This document shows positions 1 through 8,831 of a stretch of DNA of 35,583 nucleotides, piece by piece. The notes beneath the pieces are model-generated. The model saw only the letters and a list, made by a program, of their open reading frames with translations. It was not told where the DNA came from and ran no database searches. Source of the DNA: Crocinitomicaceae bacterium (lineage in GTDB: Bacteria > Bacteroidota > Bacteroidia > Flavobacteriales_G > Salibacteraceae); NCBI GenBank assembly GCA_002705995.1, contig PAJI01000032.1, positions 1 to 35,583 on the forward strand, written 5' to 3'. The position numbers and the translations under genes are program-made. Each line of letters begins with the position of its first letter. Position 1 is the stretch's first letter.

Positions 1-245
1 CTTGAATCTTTCTCGGCCTTCTTGACCGCAAATTCAAACGGCTTTTTGCCGGCAGCATCTGTCGAGAACCGGAAGCCACTCATGTTGAAATGCTTGGCGA
101 TCTTGACCGAAATTTCGGCCGGTTCGTTGTGTCCGCACTTGACGACGATATCAACGCCATCCTTTTGCGGAATAATGTGTTCACGCACCGGGCGCCCCGG
201 CTTAGCAGCCAGATCCCAGACATAAAGTTTCTCGGGCAAAGCCAT
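1..245 (-). CDS. Phage structural-region protein of unknown function, C-terminus cut
   Basis: An open frame starts at 245 with a good AGGAG Shine-Dalgarno 7 bases upstream and runs off the left edge after about 81 residues. It begins MALPEKLYVWDLAAK. The visible part is soluble, with no membrane segment and one Cys (CGH). It lies downstream of the capsid and 231-aa genes on the same strand, separated from them by a terminator. That suggests a virion or virion-completion protein, but I do not recognise the family. Confidence 0.75.
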   Translation of the reverse strand, partial: MALPEKLYVWDLAAKPGRPVREHIIPQKDGVDIVVKCGHNEPAEISVKIAKHFNMSGFRFSTDAAGKKPFEFAVKKAEKDS

Positions 246-303
246 CAAAATTCTCCTGCAGGTTTGGTTTGAAAAGGCCCAAATGAAAATTGATCAAAGA
301 AAA

Positions 304-327
304 AGCCGGGGCCAAACGACCCCGGCT
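304..327 (-). terminator. Rho-independent terminator after the 231-aa gene
   Basis: An eight-base perfect stem (AGCCGGGG / CCCCGGCT) with an 8-nt loop is followed on the minus strand by a T-rich run. It sits 20 bases after the stop of the preceding minus-strand gene. Confidence 0.85.
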
Positions 328-347
328 GAGTTGGTTACTGCGCCTGA

Positions 348-1043
348 TTAGCCCAGCAACACCGGCAAATTGATGACACCAGCCGCCGTATCTGGCGAAC
401 CGGACATGGTGTAGGTGATTGCTTTGCCTGCGCTGACATGGCCTTCCGGAACCATGACACCTGAACCGGTATCTGCCTTGAGCAGCGCCCCTAGGGTAAC
501 GCCACCTGTTGCAATAGTGCCTTTGGCAAGGCCAAGAGTTGCAACCGACACGCCATCCATGAAGCCATCGGCATCACCGCTGTCAGAACTGAGCGTACCG
601 ACATCAATAGTGATACCGGCATCAATCGCAGAAACGTTGACAGTCGGGTTCGGCAGGATCAGGCCGTTGGTCGGTTCAACAAAACCGGTATCGGTTTCGC
701 TGCTGGCATCGTCGACATGGAACGGGATGCGCAGCATCGAGTGACGGGCATTCTGATCGATGCGGATTTCGCTCGGACCAGACGGGGTGATGTCAGTTGC
801 AACAACACCATGACCGGTCGGGGCCTGCATGTAGATATCGACGTTGACGCCAAGATCGACATCAACCTCACATTCAAGCTTGCCATTGCTCAGAGACACG
901 CGGGAAACCGTGGAACCGTTCTGATACATGGTCAGCTTCTTCGTGCTGCCAGCCGCACAGATCAGGGCATAACCACCCGCAGCCATAATGGCTTTGCCGG
1001 TCAGATGATCTGCAAGCTGGATAGAAAGGGCTTTCTTAGCCAT
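348..1043 (-). CDS. Phage head-region protein of unknown function (231 aa)
   Basis: The 231-residue protein starts MAKKALSIQLADHL. It is rich in Gly, Ser, Thr, Val and Asp, has few aromatic residues, and shows no signal peptide or membrane segment. This composition suits a beta-rich capsid accessory, decoration or fibre-like protein. It lies directly downstream of the major capsid gene and is boxed in by terminators on both sides, implying an abundant transcript. A head-decoration role is inferred from position only; I cannot assign a named family. Confidence 0.8.
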   Translation of the reverse strand: MAKKALSIQLADHLTGKAIMAAGGYALICAAGSTKKLTMYQNGSTVSRVSLSNGKLECEVDVDLGVNVDIYMQAPTGHGVVATDITPSGPSEIRIDQNARHSMLRIPFHVDDASSETDTGFVEPTNGLILPNPTVNVSAIDAGITIDVGTLSSDSGDADGFMDGVSVATLGLAKGTIATGGVTLGALLKADTGSGVMVPEGHVSAGKAITYTMSGSPDTAAGVINLPVLLG

Positions 1044-1075
1044 TTCAATTCTCCATCATTTTCAGGAAAGAAAAA

Positions 1076-1100
1076 CAGCGCCCGGTTCATCCGGGCGCTG
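1076..1100 (-). terminator. Strong terminator after the major capsid gene
   Basis: A 10-bp perfect stem (CAGCGCCCGG / CCGGGCGCTG) with a 5-nt loop is followed on the minus strand by GTTTTTC. It lies 8 bases past the capsid stop codon. Confidence 0.9.
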
Positions 1101-1107
1101 CGTCAGA

Positions 1108-2217
1108 TCAAGCCGCCTGCGCTGCCGCTGCGGTGTAGATCGTGATCGTACCAAAGTCCTGCTTGGTATCGTCTTCAGATGTTTTCAGAACAGGTTTGAC
1201 GACACCGAACATGCGACCGACGCTGACACCACGTTTGTTGCCATAATCGGTGTTGTCGCTTTCGTTCCAGAACACCTTGTCGATGGTAGCAAGGCCAAGG
1301 GCCTGCGCACCGATCAACTGTGCCTGTGCCCCATCAATGGCGCCACCGGCACCCCATTTGGAACCGGATGCCATACCAAGGGTGTTGCAGACCTTGTTAT
1401 GTTCATAGATGAACACACCATCAACGACGGCAGCTTCACCAGTAAACATCGGGTTTTTCGGACCGCGGGAACCACCGTTCTGAACGGCTGCACGATAGTC
1501 AGCGTCCATCTTGAGATCGCGGAACTGTTCGGTCGACATGACAAGGATGTAATAATCCTTGCCGCCCATCCGGATCGGGCGAATTTTCGAGCGCTTGCCT
1601 TTGGCGCAAGCCTCGGTCACCAGATCCCATGACATCTTGTCAGATGCCGTCAGAGAACCAACCGCGGCGACACCGCCAGCGTACATGACACGATCATTCG
1701 ATGGTGCCGAAACCTGGGCAGCGAATGACAACTGCGAGAGTTGCGAGTTCGAACGGGTCGAACCATCCGTTTTCAAGGTGTAGCTGCGGCCAGCGATGGT
1801 AAGGAAGGCAAGTTCATCCATCTTGTCACCAAGCCAGAAGGCAAGTTTGCCTTTGGCCTGTTCACGGAACTTGATGACAACACGCTGCTGCGCCATACGA
1901 CCTTTGGATTTGGCCGCGTTACGCAGCTGATCGATCTGAAGTTCGAAGTCGTCATTGACGAGGCTTTCTTCGTTGCCTTCGAGATCGTTATCACCGACGA
2001 CACCATCACCGATAAGATCAGCAACAAGCTGCATGATGCATTTGTCGCCGCCGTCGGTCGGGGTCAGTTCGGTGATACGCTGAACCGGCGAGTTATCATT
2101 TTCGCCGATAAGTTTGGTCTGGAACCAGAAGGACTGGTCACGGCCCTGCTGCCAGGTCTTAACTGCCCATACCGTCGCCTGCGTGGAGGTAAGGGCACCG
2201 AAATCAGTAACAGACAT
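1108..2217 (-). CDS. Major capsid protein, N4-gp56 / DUF4043-like
   Basis: This 369-residue protein has the normal length for the N4 gp56-like / DUF4043 phage capsid group. The recognisable core lies at about residues 55-145: a DGGDK segment, then a GDG(x)GDNDLEGNEE-type stretch, an ID..R element and a conserved QR (MAQQRVV), followed by WLGDKMDELAFLTIAGR. It lies directly downstream of the acidic scaffold-like gene and is followed by a strong terminator, as expected for the most abundant head protein. The assignment rests on remembered family pattern, not on a search. Confidence 0.85.
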   Translation of the reverse strand: MSVTDFGALTSTQATVWAVKTWQQGRDQSFWFQTKLIGENDNSPVQRITELTPTDGGDKCIMQLVADLIGDGVVGDNDLEGNEESLVNDDFELQIDQLRNAAKSKGRMAQQRVVIKFREQAKGKLAFWLGDKMDELAFLTIAGRSYTLKTDGSTRSNSQLSQLSFAAQVSAPSNDRVMYAGGVAAVGSLTASDKMSWDLVTEACAKGKRSKIRPIRMGGKDYYILVMSTEQFRDLKMDADYRAAVQNGGSRGPKNPMFTGEAAVVDGVFIYEHNKVCNTLGMASGSKWGAGGAIDGAQAQLIGAQALGLATIDKVFWNESDNTDYGNKRGVSVGRMFGVVKPVLKTSEDDTKQDFGTITIYTAAAAQAA

Positions 2218-2237
2218 TGCTTTGCTTCCTGATAAAT

Positions 2238-3380
2238 TCAGTTTGCTGCCAAGCGATCCAATACTGCAGGCGGGAGTTTTTCGAGTTCCGTTTCAGACAT
2301 ATTGGCAATCTGTTCATCGGTGTACTCGCCAACCCCGCCTTCTGCGGCACCGGTCGCGGTTGAACTCGGCGGCTGCTTCTGGGCGATTTCCTGTTTTTTG
2401 GCACGCCCTTCTGCTTTCGCCTTGGCTGCTTGCTTCTGCTGATCAGGTGTTGGTTCGGGATCAGGTGCGGTCTTCGGCGCAAGGGTCTTGCCTGTCAGGC
2501 GCGGCCCGAAATCATCCGAGAGTTTGCCGATCTCTTTCATGCGCCAGATCTGCCGATCAATTGGATCGCGCGGTTCACGAAGACCTTGCGACTTGATCTG
2601 CTCGTCCAGCTTGGAACCAAGATAGGCAACATCGTTCGGGCTGAGTTCACCCAGATATGGATGATCATCTACAACCCGCTGTGCTTCACGGTTGATTTCA
2701 CGCTCAACAACGCTTTTCGCCAGATCCGGCTGTTGCTCCGGCTTCTTGCGATTATCGTTGATTTCAGACTGCTTCAGTTGATCGATTTCGGCCAACTTCT
2801 CACGCTCAAGCTTGCGCGCCTGAGACAGTGTAAGGTCACCGGCATCGGCCTGTTCCCAGATCTGATCGATCTCGGTTTCAAGCACATCAACTGATTTCCG
2901 ATCCTTTTTGGGCTCCGCTTCGCTTTCGGGTTTGACTGCTTCGGCGCGCACAGATTCCCGGCCTTCGAAAAAGGCAAGTTTCCGTCTGGCTTCTTCAATC
3001 TCTTCTTCAAGCTGGCGACGACGACCGGTTTCCTGGTCGAGACGAGCCTTGGGGATCATGACATCCTTGGTGTCATCATCCTGATCCGCCTCACTGGGAT
3101 CGGCGTCATCAGCCTTGGCGTCGACTTCAGCTTTATCCGGATCGGCATCAGACTTGGTTTTATCCGCGTCGTCATCATCACCGGGTTCGTCATCAGTCTT
3201 TGCGTCGGCTTCGCCCTGTTCACCTTTATCAGCACCATCAACGTCCTGATCACCGTCAGAACCGCTGTCATCATCTTCGGCCGGCAGAACATCACCATCG
3301 TCGGTGATACGTCCAGCTTCCATGAGTTCAGCAATTTCGTCGTCGTTCAGATCTTCGATGGTTTGGTTTGCATCAGCCAT
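2238..3380 (-). CDS. Acidic coiled-coil protein, probable capsid scaffold
   Basis: The first roughly 115 of 380 residues are extremely acidic and repetitive in Asp, Glu, Ala and Lys. A charged, predicted helical region follows at about residues 120-240 (for example RRRQLEEEIEEARRKLAFFEGRES). The tail is Pro-, Gln- and Lys-rich and ends in a helical segment (EQIANMSETELEKLPPAVL). A long acidic disordered protein placed between portal and capsid genes is the usual position and composition of a phage scaffolding protein. I see no protease motif, so a protease-scaffold fusion is not supported. Confidence 0.75.
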   Translation of the reverse strand: MADANQTIEDLNDDEIAELMEAGRITDDGDVLPAEDDDSGSDGDQDVDGADKGEQGEADAKTDDEPGDDDDADKTKSDADPDKAEVDAKADDADPSEADQDDDTKDVMIPKARLDQETGRRRQLEEEIEEARRKLAFFEGRESVRAEAVKPESEAEPKKDRKSVDVLETEIDQIWEQADAGDLTLSQARKLEREKLAEIDQLKQSEINDNRKKPEQQPDLAKSVVEREINREAQRVVDDHPYLGELSPNDVAYLGSKLDEQIKSQGLREPRDPIDRQIWRMKEIGKLSDDFGPRLTGKTLAPKTAPDPEPTPDQQKQAAKAKAEGRAKKQEIAQKQPPSSTATGAAEGGVGEYTDEQIANMSETELEKLPPAVLDRLAAN

Positions 3381-3404
3381 TTTGAACCACTCTCGCAGGT
3401 TTCT

Positions 3405-3510
3405 GTTGCGGAAACGCCCGGATCACCCCGGCGGCGGGCTGCCTTGCAATCAGGATTGCTATCGGCTCAGGCAAAGCCGAAAAACGCCCGTTGACCCCGG
3501 CGACGGGTAT
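3405..3510 (-). repeat. Two diverged copies of a GC-rich hairpin element
   Basis: Read on the minus strand, two segments of about 30 nt (near 3482-3508 and 3410-3440) share the layout CCCG(T/C)CGCCGGGGT, a few bases, then CGGGCGTTT. The first can form CCCGT/ACGGG followed by CGTTTTT and looks like a weak terminator. The second is a diverged copy with a poorer T-run. They fill the 190-base gap between the 174-aa and scaffold genes, downstream of a stronger terminator. Confidence 0.5.
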
Positions 3511-3516
3511 AGAAAA

Positions 3517-3542
3517 AGCCGTGTCCATTGCTGAACACGGCT
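3517..3542 (-). terminator. Terminator after the 174-aa gene
   Basis: An 8-bp perfect stem (AGCCGTGT / ACACGGCT) with a 10-nt loop is followed on the minus strand by TTTTTCT. It is 28 bases past the stop of the preceding gene. Confidence 0.85.
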
Positions 3543-3569
3543 GAACTGTTTGAACTGTTTGTATTGGCT

Positions 3570-4094
3570 TCAGGCCAGCGGGATAAGCGGGCCTTTGCTT
3601 TTCTCACCAAGCGCTGCCTTGATCTTTGGCGCGGACTTGGCATCAACATCGTATTTGAACTTACCAGCTTCTTCCCATGCGCGGTGCGCGACCTCGCCCC
3701 AGTGCTGGCGCCCCTTTAGCAGCCAATGCGTCCAGTGCTGGTCTTCGCTTTCGATGGCGAACTGGGCATCACCATCCTTATCGATATGGATCATGACGAA
3801 GCCGCGGTACGTCACATGCGGGACAAGCTGATCATCCCGTTCGATATCCATTTCACGCAACAGGATCCACCATGCTCCATCAAGTGCCAGATACTTGTTG
3901 AGAAATTGAACCAAGTCAGATGCGAATAGCCGCTGTTCCTTGCGTGGCACTTGCGCGCCTTCGGAATAATTCACCAGTGGCTGGGCTTCATTGGTTTCGC
4001 CATACGCAAACCAAGGGGAACCTTCGGCCTCGCCATGGAAATAGCCCTGCAGGTTCAAGGTGAACACTGCCTTGTCATCGACCTTGTGTGGCAT
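3570..4094 (-). CDS. Phage head-region protein of unknown function (174 aa)
   Basis: The 174-residue soluble protein starts MPHKVDDKAVFTLN and is rich in Trp, His and Asp (for example DGAWWILLREMD and HWTHWLLKGRQHWGE). No signal peptide or membrane segment is seen. It lies 9 bases downstream of the portal gene and upstream of the scaffold, a spot often held by small head-assembly proteins. I do not recognise the family. Confidence 0.75.
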   Translation of the reverse strand: MPHKVDDKAVFTLNLQGYFHGEAEGSPWFAYGETNEAQPLVNYSEGAQVPRKEQRLFASDLVQFLNKYLALDGAWWILLREMDIERDDQLVPHVTYRGFVMIHIDKDGDAQFAIESEDQHWTHWLLKGRQHWGEVAHRAWEEAGKFKYDVDAKSAPKIKAALGEKSKGPLIPLA

Positions 4095-4103
4095 CAGAAA
4101 TCC

Positions 4104-6116
4104 TTATTGAACCGGTGCTGGTTGCGGAACTTGCGGCTGTGCCGGTGCCGGTGCCGGTAGGCCGACTTGTGGCGGCATTCCTTCCGGGTTCAGGAATCCC
4201 GGACCAGCTTGGGCTGCGATGATCTTTTGGATACGTTCCTTGATCTCGTCCTTGCGCGATACAGTCGACATCTCGACCATCATGTCAGCCAGAAGCACGA
4301 TGTTCGGCCCAAGGATCGGGGCAAGTTTTTCGAACATCTGCATGAATTCTTCCAGCTGGGCGCTCTCGAAGCTTGCCGCCATAGGACGTTCAGATATCCG
4401 AACAGAATAGCGTCCCTTGGTGATATCGAGTTTCATCCGTTCGACATAGTTGCCTTGGCCGTCAAACCCACTGACATTGATCAGCTTCTTAACCATCTTG
4501 CCATCTTCGCCCATGATCCGGAACATGCGCTGTTCGGTGTAATGGGTCTGGAAAAGCCTCAGATATTGATTGGCAACCAGTTCTTTGCTGCGACGGAAGT
4601 TGTCATTGTACATCTGAAGCCCGATAACGGCCTGACGTTGACGGGCTTCAATAGCAGCACCTGACTGAACACGATCAAGGCTGCCAAGTGCGCTTTCGTT
4701 GATACCGCCAATATCCTTCAAATCTGCCGCGGCATTTTCCTCAAGCATCTTCATTGCCTGCGGTGTCGGCGCAGCATCCATACGTTTTGGTGCGGGCTGT
4801 TTGCTTTTGTGCTTGATGATTACGCCAGGCGCAGAGCCGAACTGATGCAGCTTGTCTTCGTTTTCATCATCAAGGCTGCCTTCTTCATAGGTCCAGCCAC
4901 CGTTCGAGGTTTTGGCGATTGCCTCGATCAAAGAGTTGCGGCGTTTGTTGATCTCACGCTGAGGATCAACAAGGTCATGCACCATGCCGCGTGTTTTGCC
5001 TCGGCGGAAATAGGGGAAGAAGCCCTGAACAGTGAACTGGTCATAAGGCGACCAATCATCATGGACAAGAACATCACCGGCCACTGCGCTCCAACGGACA
5101 CGGCGGATCAGGCGGCGTTCAACACTGATCGGGTTGCCGTTGAACTCGCAATAGTCCTGCATCTTCTTGATCCAGTCCTGCCGCTGACGTTCTGTTGCCC
5201 GCGGATTTTTGAGCATCAACTGGACTTCGGAAAGATCCGGCACCGGTTTGCGATCACCGGTTTCGAGATCGACAAAGACATCACCCTGATATTCAACCCA
5301 GTATTGGTGATCGATCAGGCGGATCCGCTTTTCCAGAGGATCCAGCATTTCGCCGTGGAAGAAATCACGGAACCAGCGATCCGAGTTCTCGCCGAAATCA
5401 TCGTCTTCCGCAAAACTGGTTTCCGGCGCGACTTCATCTTGCGGATACGGCCCGAAGTCCGGGTAATGCGACCAAGCCTGCGTGCCATCAATAAGGTTTG
5501 TCAGATGGGTTGCAGCCATCTTCCCATAGTTCTTTTTGATCTCCTGCAAAGACTGGAACGACGTCACGGTGATATGGGAATGCTTGTTGATGTCATAATC
5601 TGTTGCGTCCGGATCAAGACGAACACGGAACGGATCAACGCCCGTTGAAACGGCATTACCAAAATCGTTTTCCGTGAAATCAAGTCTGGTGTCCCAGAAC
5701 GCGCGACCACAGAGAACGCCATCCATGAAAACTTCGCCATTCACATATTCAAGTCCGCAGGCCTCGCCTTCATTCTTCATCAGGAATGTCAGCGCTTCCG
5801 CGATCTCCTCAGAGCTGGCCTCGTCATTGCCTGGCAAGAATTCACTGTCGGTGCGGTTGTTGCGGTGATAACCGATCACGAGGCGGATCAGCGGGGCAAT
5901 CTTGTTCAGAACCAGATGCGGCCTGTCATGGGCCTGAAGATCTGCAATCTGCTGCGCAGTCCATTGGCGGCCTTCGAAGAAGTCGATGCATTCCTTTGCG
6001 GGAAGCGCCCACTTCCGGTGCGCAACAGACGAACGGTCGAAGCGCTGCGCGATCATACGGATTTTGGTTATATCCTGATATGGCAGTGCTTTTGCGACAA
6101 TTGGACCGTATAGCAT
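4104..6116 (-). CDS. Portal protein, P22-type
   Basis: At 670 residues it has the length and layout of P22-like portal proteins, which form the dodecameric DNA gate at one capsid vertex. Supporting stretches are near residue 75 (LNKIAPLIRLVIGYHRNNR), a region of charged beta-rich segments, and a central WVEYQGDVFVDLETG. Further on are a FFPYFRRGKTRGMVHDLVDPQREINKRR-type stem region at about 365-395 and a long helical C-terminal half (QSGAAIEARQRQAV). The tail is a Pro/Ala/Gln-rich unstructured run. It follows the large terminase by 10 bases. P22-type portals usually go with short-tailed virions. Confidence 0.85.
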   Translation of the reverse strand: MLYGPIVAKALPYQDITKIRMIAQRFDRSSVAHRKWALPAKECIDFFEGRQWTAQQIADLQAHDRPHLVLNKIAPLIRLVIGYHRNNRTDSEFLPGNDEASSEEIAEALTFLMKNEGEACGLEYVNGEVFMDGVLCGRAFWDTRLDFTENDFGNAVSTGVDPFRVRLDPDATDYDINKHSHITVTSFQSLQEIKKNYGKMAATHLTNLIDGTQAWSHYPDFGPYPQDEVAPETSFAEDDDFGENSDRWFRDFFHGEMLDPLEKRIRLIDHQYWVEYQGDVFVDLETGDRKPVPDLSEVQLMLKNPRATERQRQDWIKKMQDYCEFNGNPISVERRLIRRVRWSAVAGDVLVHDDWSPYDQFTVQGFFPYFRRGKTRGMVHDLVDPQREINKRRNSLIEAIAKTSNGGWTYEEGSLDDENEDKLHQFGSAPGVIIKHKSKQPAPKRMDAAPTPQAMKMLEENAAADLKDIGGINESALGSLDRVQSGAAIEARQRQAVIGLQMYNDNFRRSKELVANQYLRLFQTHYTEQRMFRIMGEDGKMVKKLINVSGFDGQGNYVERMKLDITKGRYSVRISERPMAASFESAQLEEFMQMFEKLAPILGPNIVLLADMMVEMSTVSRKDEIKERIQKIIAAQAGPGFLNPEGMPPQVGLPAPAPAQPQVPQPAPVQ

Positions 6117-6126
6117 CCGTGTATCC

Positions 6127-7743
6127 CTAGCTTGTCATAAAACCGCCGCCGCCTTGGCGTCGGGTATGGGCGCGAAGTTTCTGTTTGACGGTATCGCCAC
6201 GCGGGCGATGGGTTTCTTTCGGGAACTCGGCCATCAGGTCCGGGTCCAGAATTCGGGCAATGTCGTCGAGCATGTCGTCGTGCTTCACCAGCGGGAATGG
6301 TTCGTATTCCTCGTCGATGAAGGTCTTGACGAAATCGACTGCCTTGTCTTCGTGGTCGGTAAAGATCAGGTTGTTTGGCAGCAGGAACCGGCCCTGCTCA
6401 AAGATCGGGACCAATCGTCTGATGCGATCCTCTTTGCGGACCTGCCCGCCAAGCGGCGTGATATCGAACTGGTAGTTCAGTTCTTCCATCTTCTCTTGGA
6501 AGTGTTCGATATCGGCCTGCATGCCGTAGTCTTCGTAACCAACCCCAAGCGGGTTCCATTTCTTGTGCAGCATCAGCAGAGTGCGCCAGCGCTGCGCCAG
6601 ATTGAGGCGCGCTCTGATGCCGTCGACCAGCCTGTATTTCCGATCAGCACCTAACCCGATCACCACCATGACGGTGTAATCCCCGGCACCGGCCTGCGCC
6701 TTCTTCCCTGATGCCGGATCAACGATCAGATAGAGGTTGAGCCCACCGAACTGTGTTGCCGGCCAATATCTGATCCAGCCGATCTGGAAGCCCTGCGAGG
6801 TATCAGCTGTTGGGTTCATCAACATCTGCGACCCGAAAACGTATGGCCCCTGATCCTTACGCTTTGCGATCAACACATCTGGCGGCAAAAACGCGCAGTT
6901 CGCTTCGTCAAAGTTCTCGGTGCCGTCCTTGGTGCAGGTATGTATCCGGGTCCGAACCGTTTCACCCTTGATCAGTTCGGAATAGGTGTCGTGCAGGTGA
7001 TAGCGGGTGCCGATCAATCTCTGCCAGCCATCCTTGGTGCCAAGGTTGGTAGACATCCGGTACTTATGCGTCGTCTTGTTGATCTGGTCTGCATTCCCGA
7101 CGCCATCGTCGGTGACCAGATCGTCATAAACCCTGATCAGGAAGTGCATCCCAATCGGCTGACCTTCAACAACACCCCACGCCTCGACCGTGGCTTCCTT
7201 CGGGTTCGACTTCCGCTTGACCGTGATCCCTTTGTCCAGCGACCAGCGTTTCGCCAGACTGGGCCGCGACCACAGGATATCTGGAAACAACTGTTTCAGC
7301 GTGTCGTTGCCTTCGAACTCGGTCTTGATCTGTTCGAGAAAGCCTTTGGCAATCGGTCGGGTGTGACTGAAAATCCCGATAGTGACTTCGCGCCCGTTAT
7401 AGCGCGGTTCCGGGTTCTCCCCGTGACTGGCAAGGATATCAAGGATCGACATCCCATACGTGATGATCGTCGACTTGTAGTGGTCACGAGCCCAGAGATC
7501 GAGATGGCCGTTCGGGTTTGCCTGCACCTCGCGGCAGCGATTAAACAGCCAGGTCTTGTTGACATCCTTACGACCGCAGGCAACCACCAGCAGGAAGAAC
7601 AGATCGTTGCGGCAGAGCCAGCGCTTCGCCAGTCTCAGGTGGTCCGGCGACTTCGCCGCGGCTTCGGCCAGCTTCTGTTTATAGAACCGGATCGCGGCCT
7701 TGCGTTTGAGCGGCAGGATCGGAGACAGATATCCAGATGACAT
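6127..7743 (-). CDS. terL: Terminase large subunit (packaging ATPase-nuclease)
   Basis: The 538-residue motor protein has an N-terminal ATPase and a C-terminal RNase-H-like nuclease. The atypical Walker A is ARDHYKST at about residues 85-92, followed by the TIITYG strand. Nuclease acidic residues are visible in LIVDPASGKK near 339, GYEDYGMQADIE near 404 and HDDMLDDIARI near 500. This is the pattern of large terminases that process concatemers. It lies between the small-terminase candidate and the portal, all tightly packed. It cuts and translocates phage DNA into proheads at the portal. Confidence 0.9.
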   Translation of the reverse strand: MSSGYLSPILPLKRKAAIRFYKQKLAEAAAKSPDHLRLAKRWLCRNDLFFLLVVACGRKDVNKTWLFNRCREVQANPNGHLDLWARDHYKSTIITYGMSILDILASHGENPEPRYNGREVTIGIFSHTRPIAKGFLEQIKTEFEGNDTLKQLFPDILWSRPSLAKRWSLDKGITVKRKSNPKEATVEAWGVVEGQPIGMHFLIRVYDDLVTDDGVGNADQINKTTHKYRMSTNLGTKDGWQRLIGTRYHLHDTYSELIKGETVRTRIHTCTKDGTENFDEANCAFLPPDVLIAKRKDQGPYVFGSQMLMNPTADTSQGFQIGWIRYWPATQFGGLNLYLIVDPASGKKAQAGAGDYTVMVVIGLGADRKYRLVDGIRARLNLAQRWRTLLMLHKKWNPLGVGYEDYGMQADIEHFQEKMEELNYQFDITPLGGQVRKEDRIRRLVPIFEQGRFLLPNNLIFTDHEDKAVDFVKTFIDEEYEPFPLVKHDDMLDDIARILDPDLMAEFPKETHRPRGDTVKQKLRAHTRRQGGGGFMTS

Positions 7744-7751
7744 CGCCTGAC

Positions 7752-8372
7752 CTATCCTTCTTCGCTAAACAACTCGTTTATTTCATCAACGGCTGACTGG
7801 GCGCGTTCCCGTTTGGTCGCGTCCTCGTCGTCGGCCTTGTCTTTACCTTGGCGCTCACGCATCTCAGCGATCTTGAGTTCGTCCATTTCGATCCGCTTCT
7901 TGCTGCGAAGCGCGCGATCCGTGATGGCGATTGCGGCCAGAAGTTGCGCCGTGCTTTGTTGTCCCTGACCGTCTGCGCCGGACTCGGATGCGATGTTGAA
8001 CACCTTTGATGCCGCAACCTTTGCCAGCATGGCTGCGATATCGACGTCGCTCACACCTTCGAACTGCTTTATCTCGGCAAGTTGTTTCAGGCTGATGTAT
8101 TGGCTGTGAGCCCCTTCCGGGTTCACTGCATTGGTGTTGCCCTTCGGCGCGCCGTCAGATGCGCCACCATGGAAACTGCAACAGGCCCCGACTTCGCCTT
8201 TGCGCTTTGTTCCGGATCCAGCAACCTGCCCGCACTGCGCGCCCTTCTGGCCTGACCACGCGGGACATCTTGGCTTGCCGCGAAGTTTTTCTACCTTCCA
8301 GCCCGGGGAAAAATGTGTCTCGGGTTTGAAGTCCTCTGGCTTCTCGATCTTTGTGTATTGCTTCTTCGCCAC
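7752..8372 (-). CDS. Candidate terminase small subunit, HGG-type motif protein
   Basis: This 206-residue protein stops 8 bases upstream of the large terminase start. Residues 35-80 hold a Cys/His-bearing segment (RCPAW, QCGQV, ACCSFHGG) and the phage motif HGGASDGAPKGNTNAVN. I associate that motif with proteins encoded just before large terminases. The rest is helical and charged, ending in an acidic QSAVDEINELFSEEG tail. DNA recognition for packaging is inferred from motif and position. It could instead be a zinc-binding accessory protein. Confidence 0.6.
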   Translation of the reverse strand: MAKKQYTKIEKPEDFKPETHFSPGWKVEKLRGKPRCPAWSGQKGAQCGQVAGSGTKRKGEVGACCSFHGGASDGAPKGNTNAVNPEGAHSQYISLKQLAEIKQFEGVSDVDIAAMLAKVAASKVFNIASESGADGQGQQSTAQLLAAIAITDRALRSKKRIEMDELKIAEMRERQGKDKADDEDATKRERAQSAVDEINELFSEEG

Positions 8373-8385
8373 ATCAGATCGCCCA

Positions 8386-8526
8386 CTACTGCCAAGGGTC
8401 AGAAAGGTTCATTTTGTCCAGCTTGTTAAACGCCCGCCAGAGACAGACACCGCCCAACGCGACACACAGCAGCACTAGCAACGCGATCCCTGCGTACAGT
8501 GCTGCGATATCAGCGAGTTCGGACAT
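8386..8526 (-). CDS. Small single-pass membrane protein (46 aa)
   Basis: The 46-residue frame begins MSELADIAALYAG with a GGAAG ribosome site 4 bases upstream. One hydrophobic helix covers about residues 8-30, followed by a short charged tail ending SDPWQ. It abuts the upstream zinc-ribbon gene (stop at 8527). Its size and topology would fit a holin, lysis-accessory or superinfection-exclusion protein, but nothing in the sequence decides between them. Confidence 0.6.
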   Translation of the reverse strand: MSELADIAALYAGIALLVLLCVALGGVCLWRAFNKLDKMNLSDPWQ

Positions 8527-8769
8527 TCACTTCCACCCCGCCAATTCCTCATAGCGCAGCAGAACAGCCACAACAGGCCGTTCACCGCAATTGGAACAGC
8601 GGAGCCTTTCCTTGATTTGTTTAAGGGTTTTAATTCCGTGGTTATGCTTGCATAGGTCGCGCCACAAATGGACGTGACGTTTGCGACCGCACCGGCATTC
8701 ACAGCCTATCGCGGCGTATTCCCGATGGTTCCAGATGGTTCCAATCGCGGTGTTGTCGAGTTCTTCCAT
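8527..8769 (-). CDS. Small Cys-rich zinc-ribbon-like protein (80 aa)
   Basis: The protein of 80 residues has cysteines arranged as CECRCGRKRH near residue 23 and CSNCGERP near residue 59, with a CKHNHG in between, so two zinc knuckles are likely. A GAGG ribosome site lies 6 bases before the ATG. The 'RLRCSNCGERPV' ending resembles short zinc-ribbon tails common in alphaproteobacterial phage proteins. Function is unknown; nucleic-acid binding is plausible. Confidence 0.65.
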   Translation of the reverse strand: MEELDNTAIGTIWNHREYAAIGCECRCGRKRHVHLWRDLCKHNHGIKTLKQIKERLRCSNCGERPVVAVLLRYEELAGWK

Positions 8770-8831
8770 GTCGGGCCTCTTGGCCCTGTCCCTGCTTTCA
8801 GATAGCGGAACGGATGGAGAACATCAAGCGA

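Noticed and set aside
4809-5648. Long plus-strand frame of 279 codons inside the portal gene
   Set aside because: It is fully antisense to the portal gene, whose protein is clearly recognisable. High GC at third positions of the real gene keeps the opposite frame open.
6940-7740. Plus-strand frame of 266 codons opposite the large terminase
   Set aside because: It is antisense to a well-recognised terminase and has no domain of its own.
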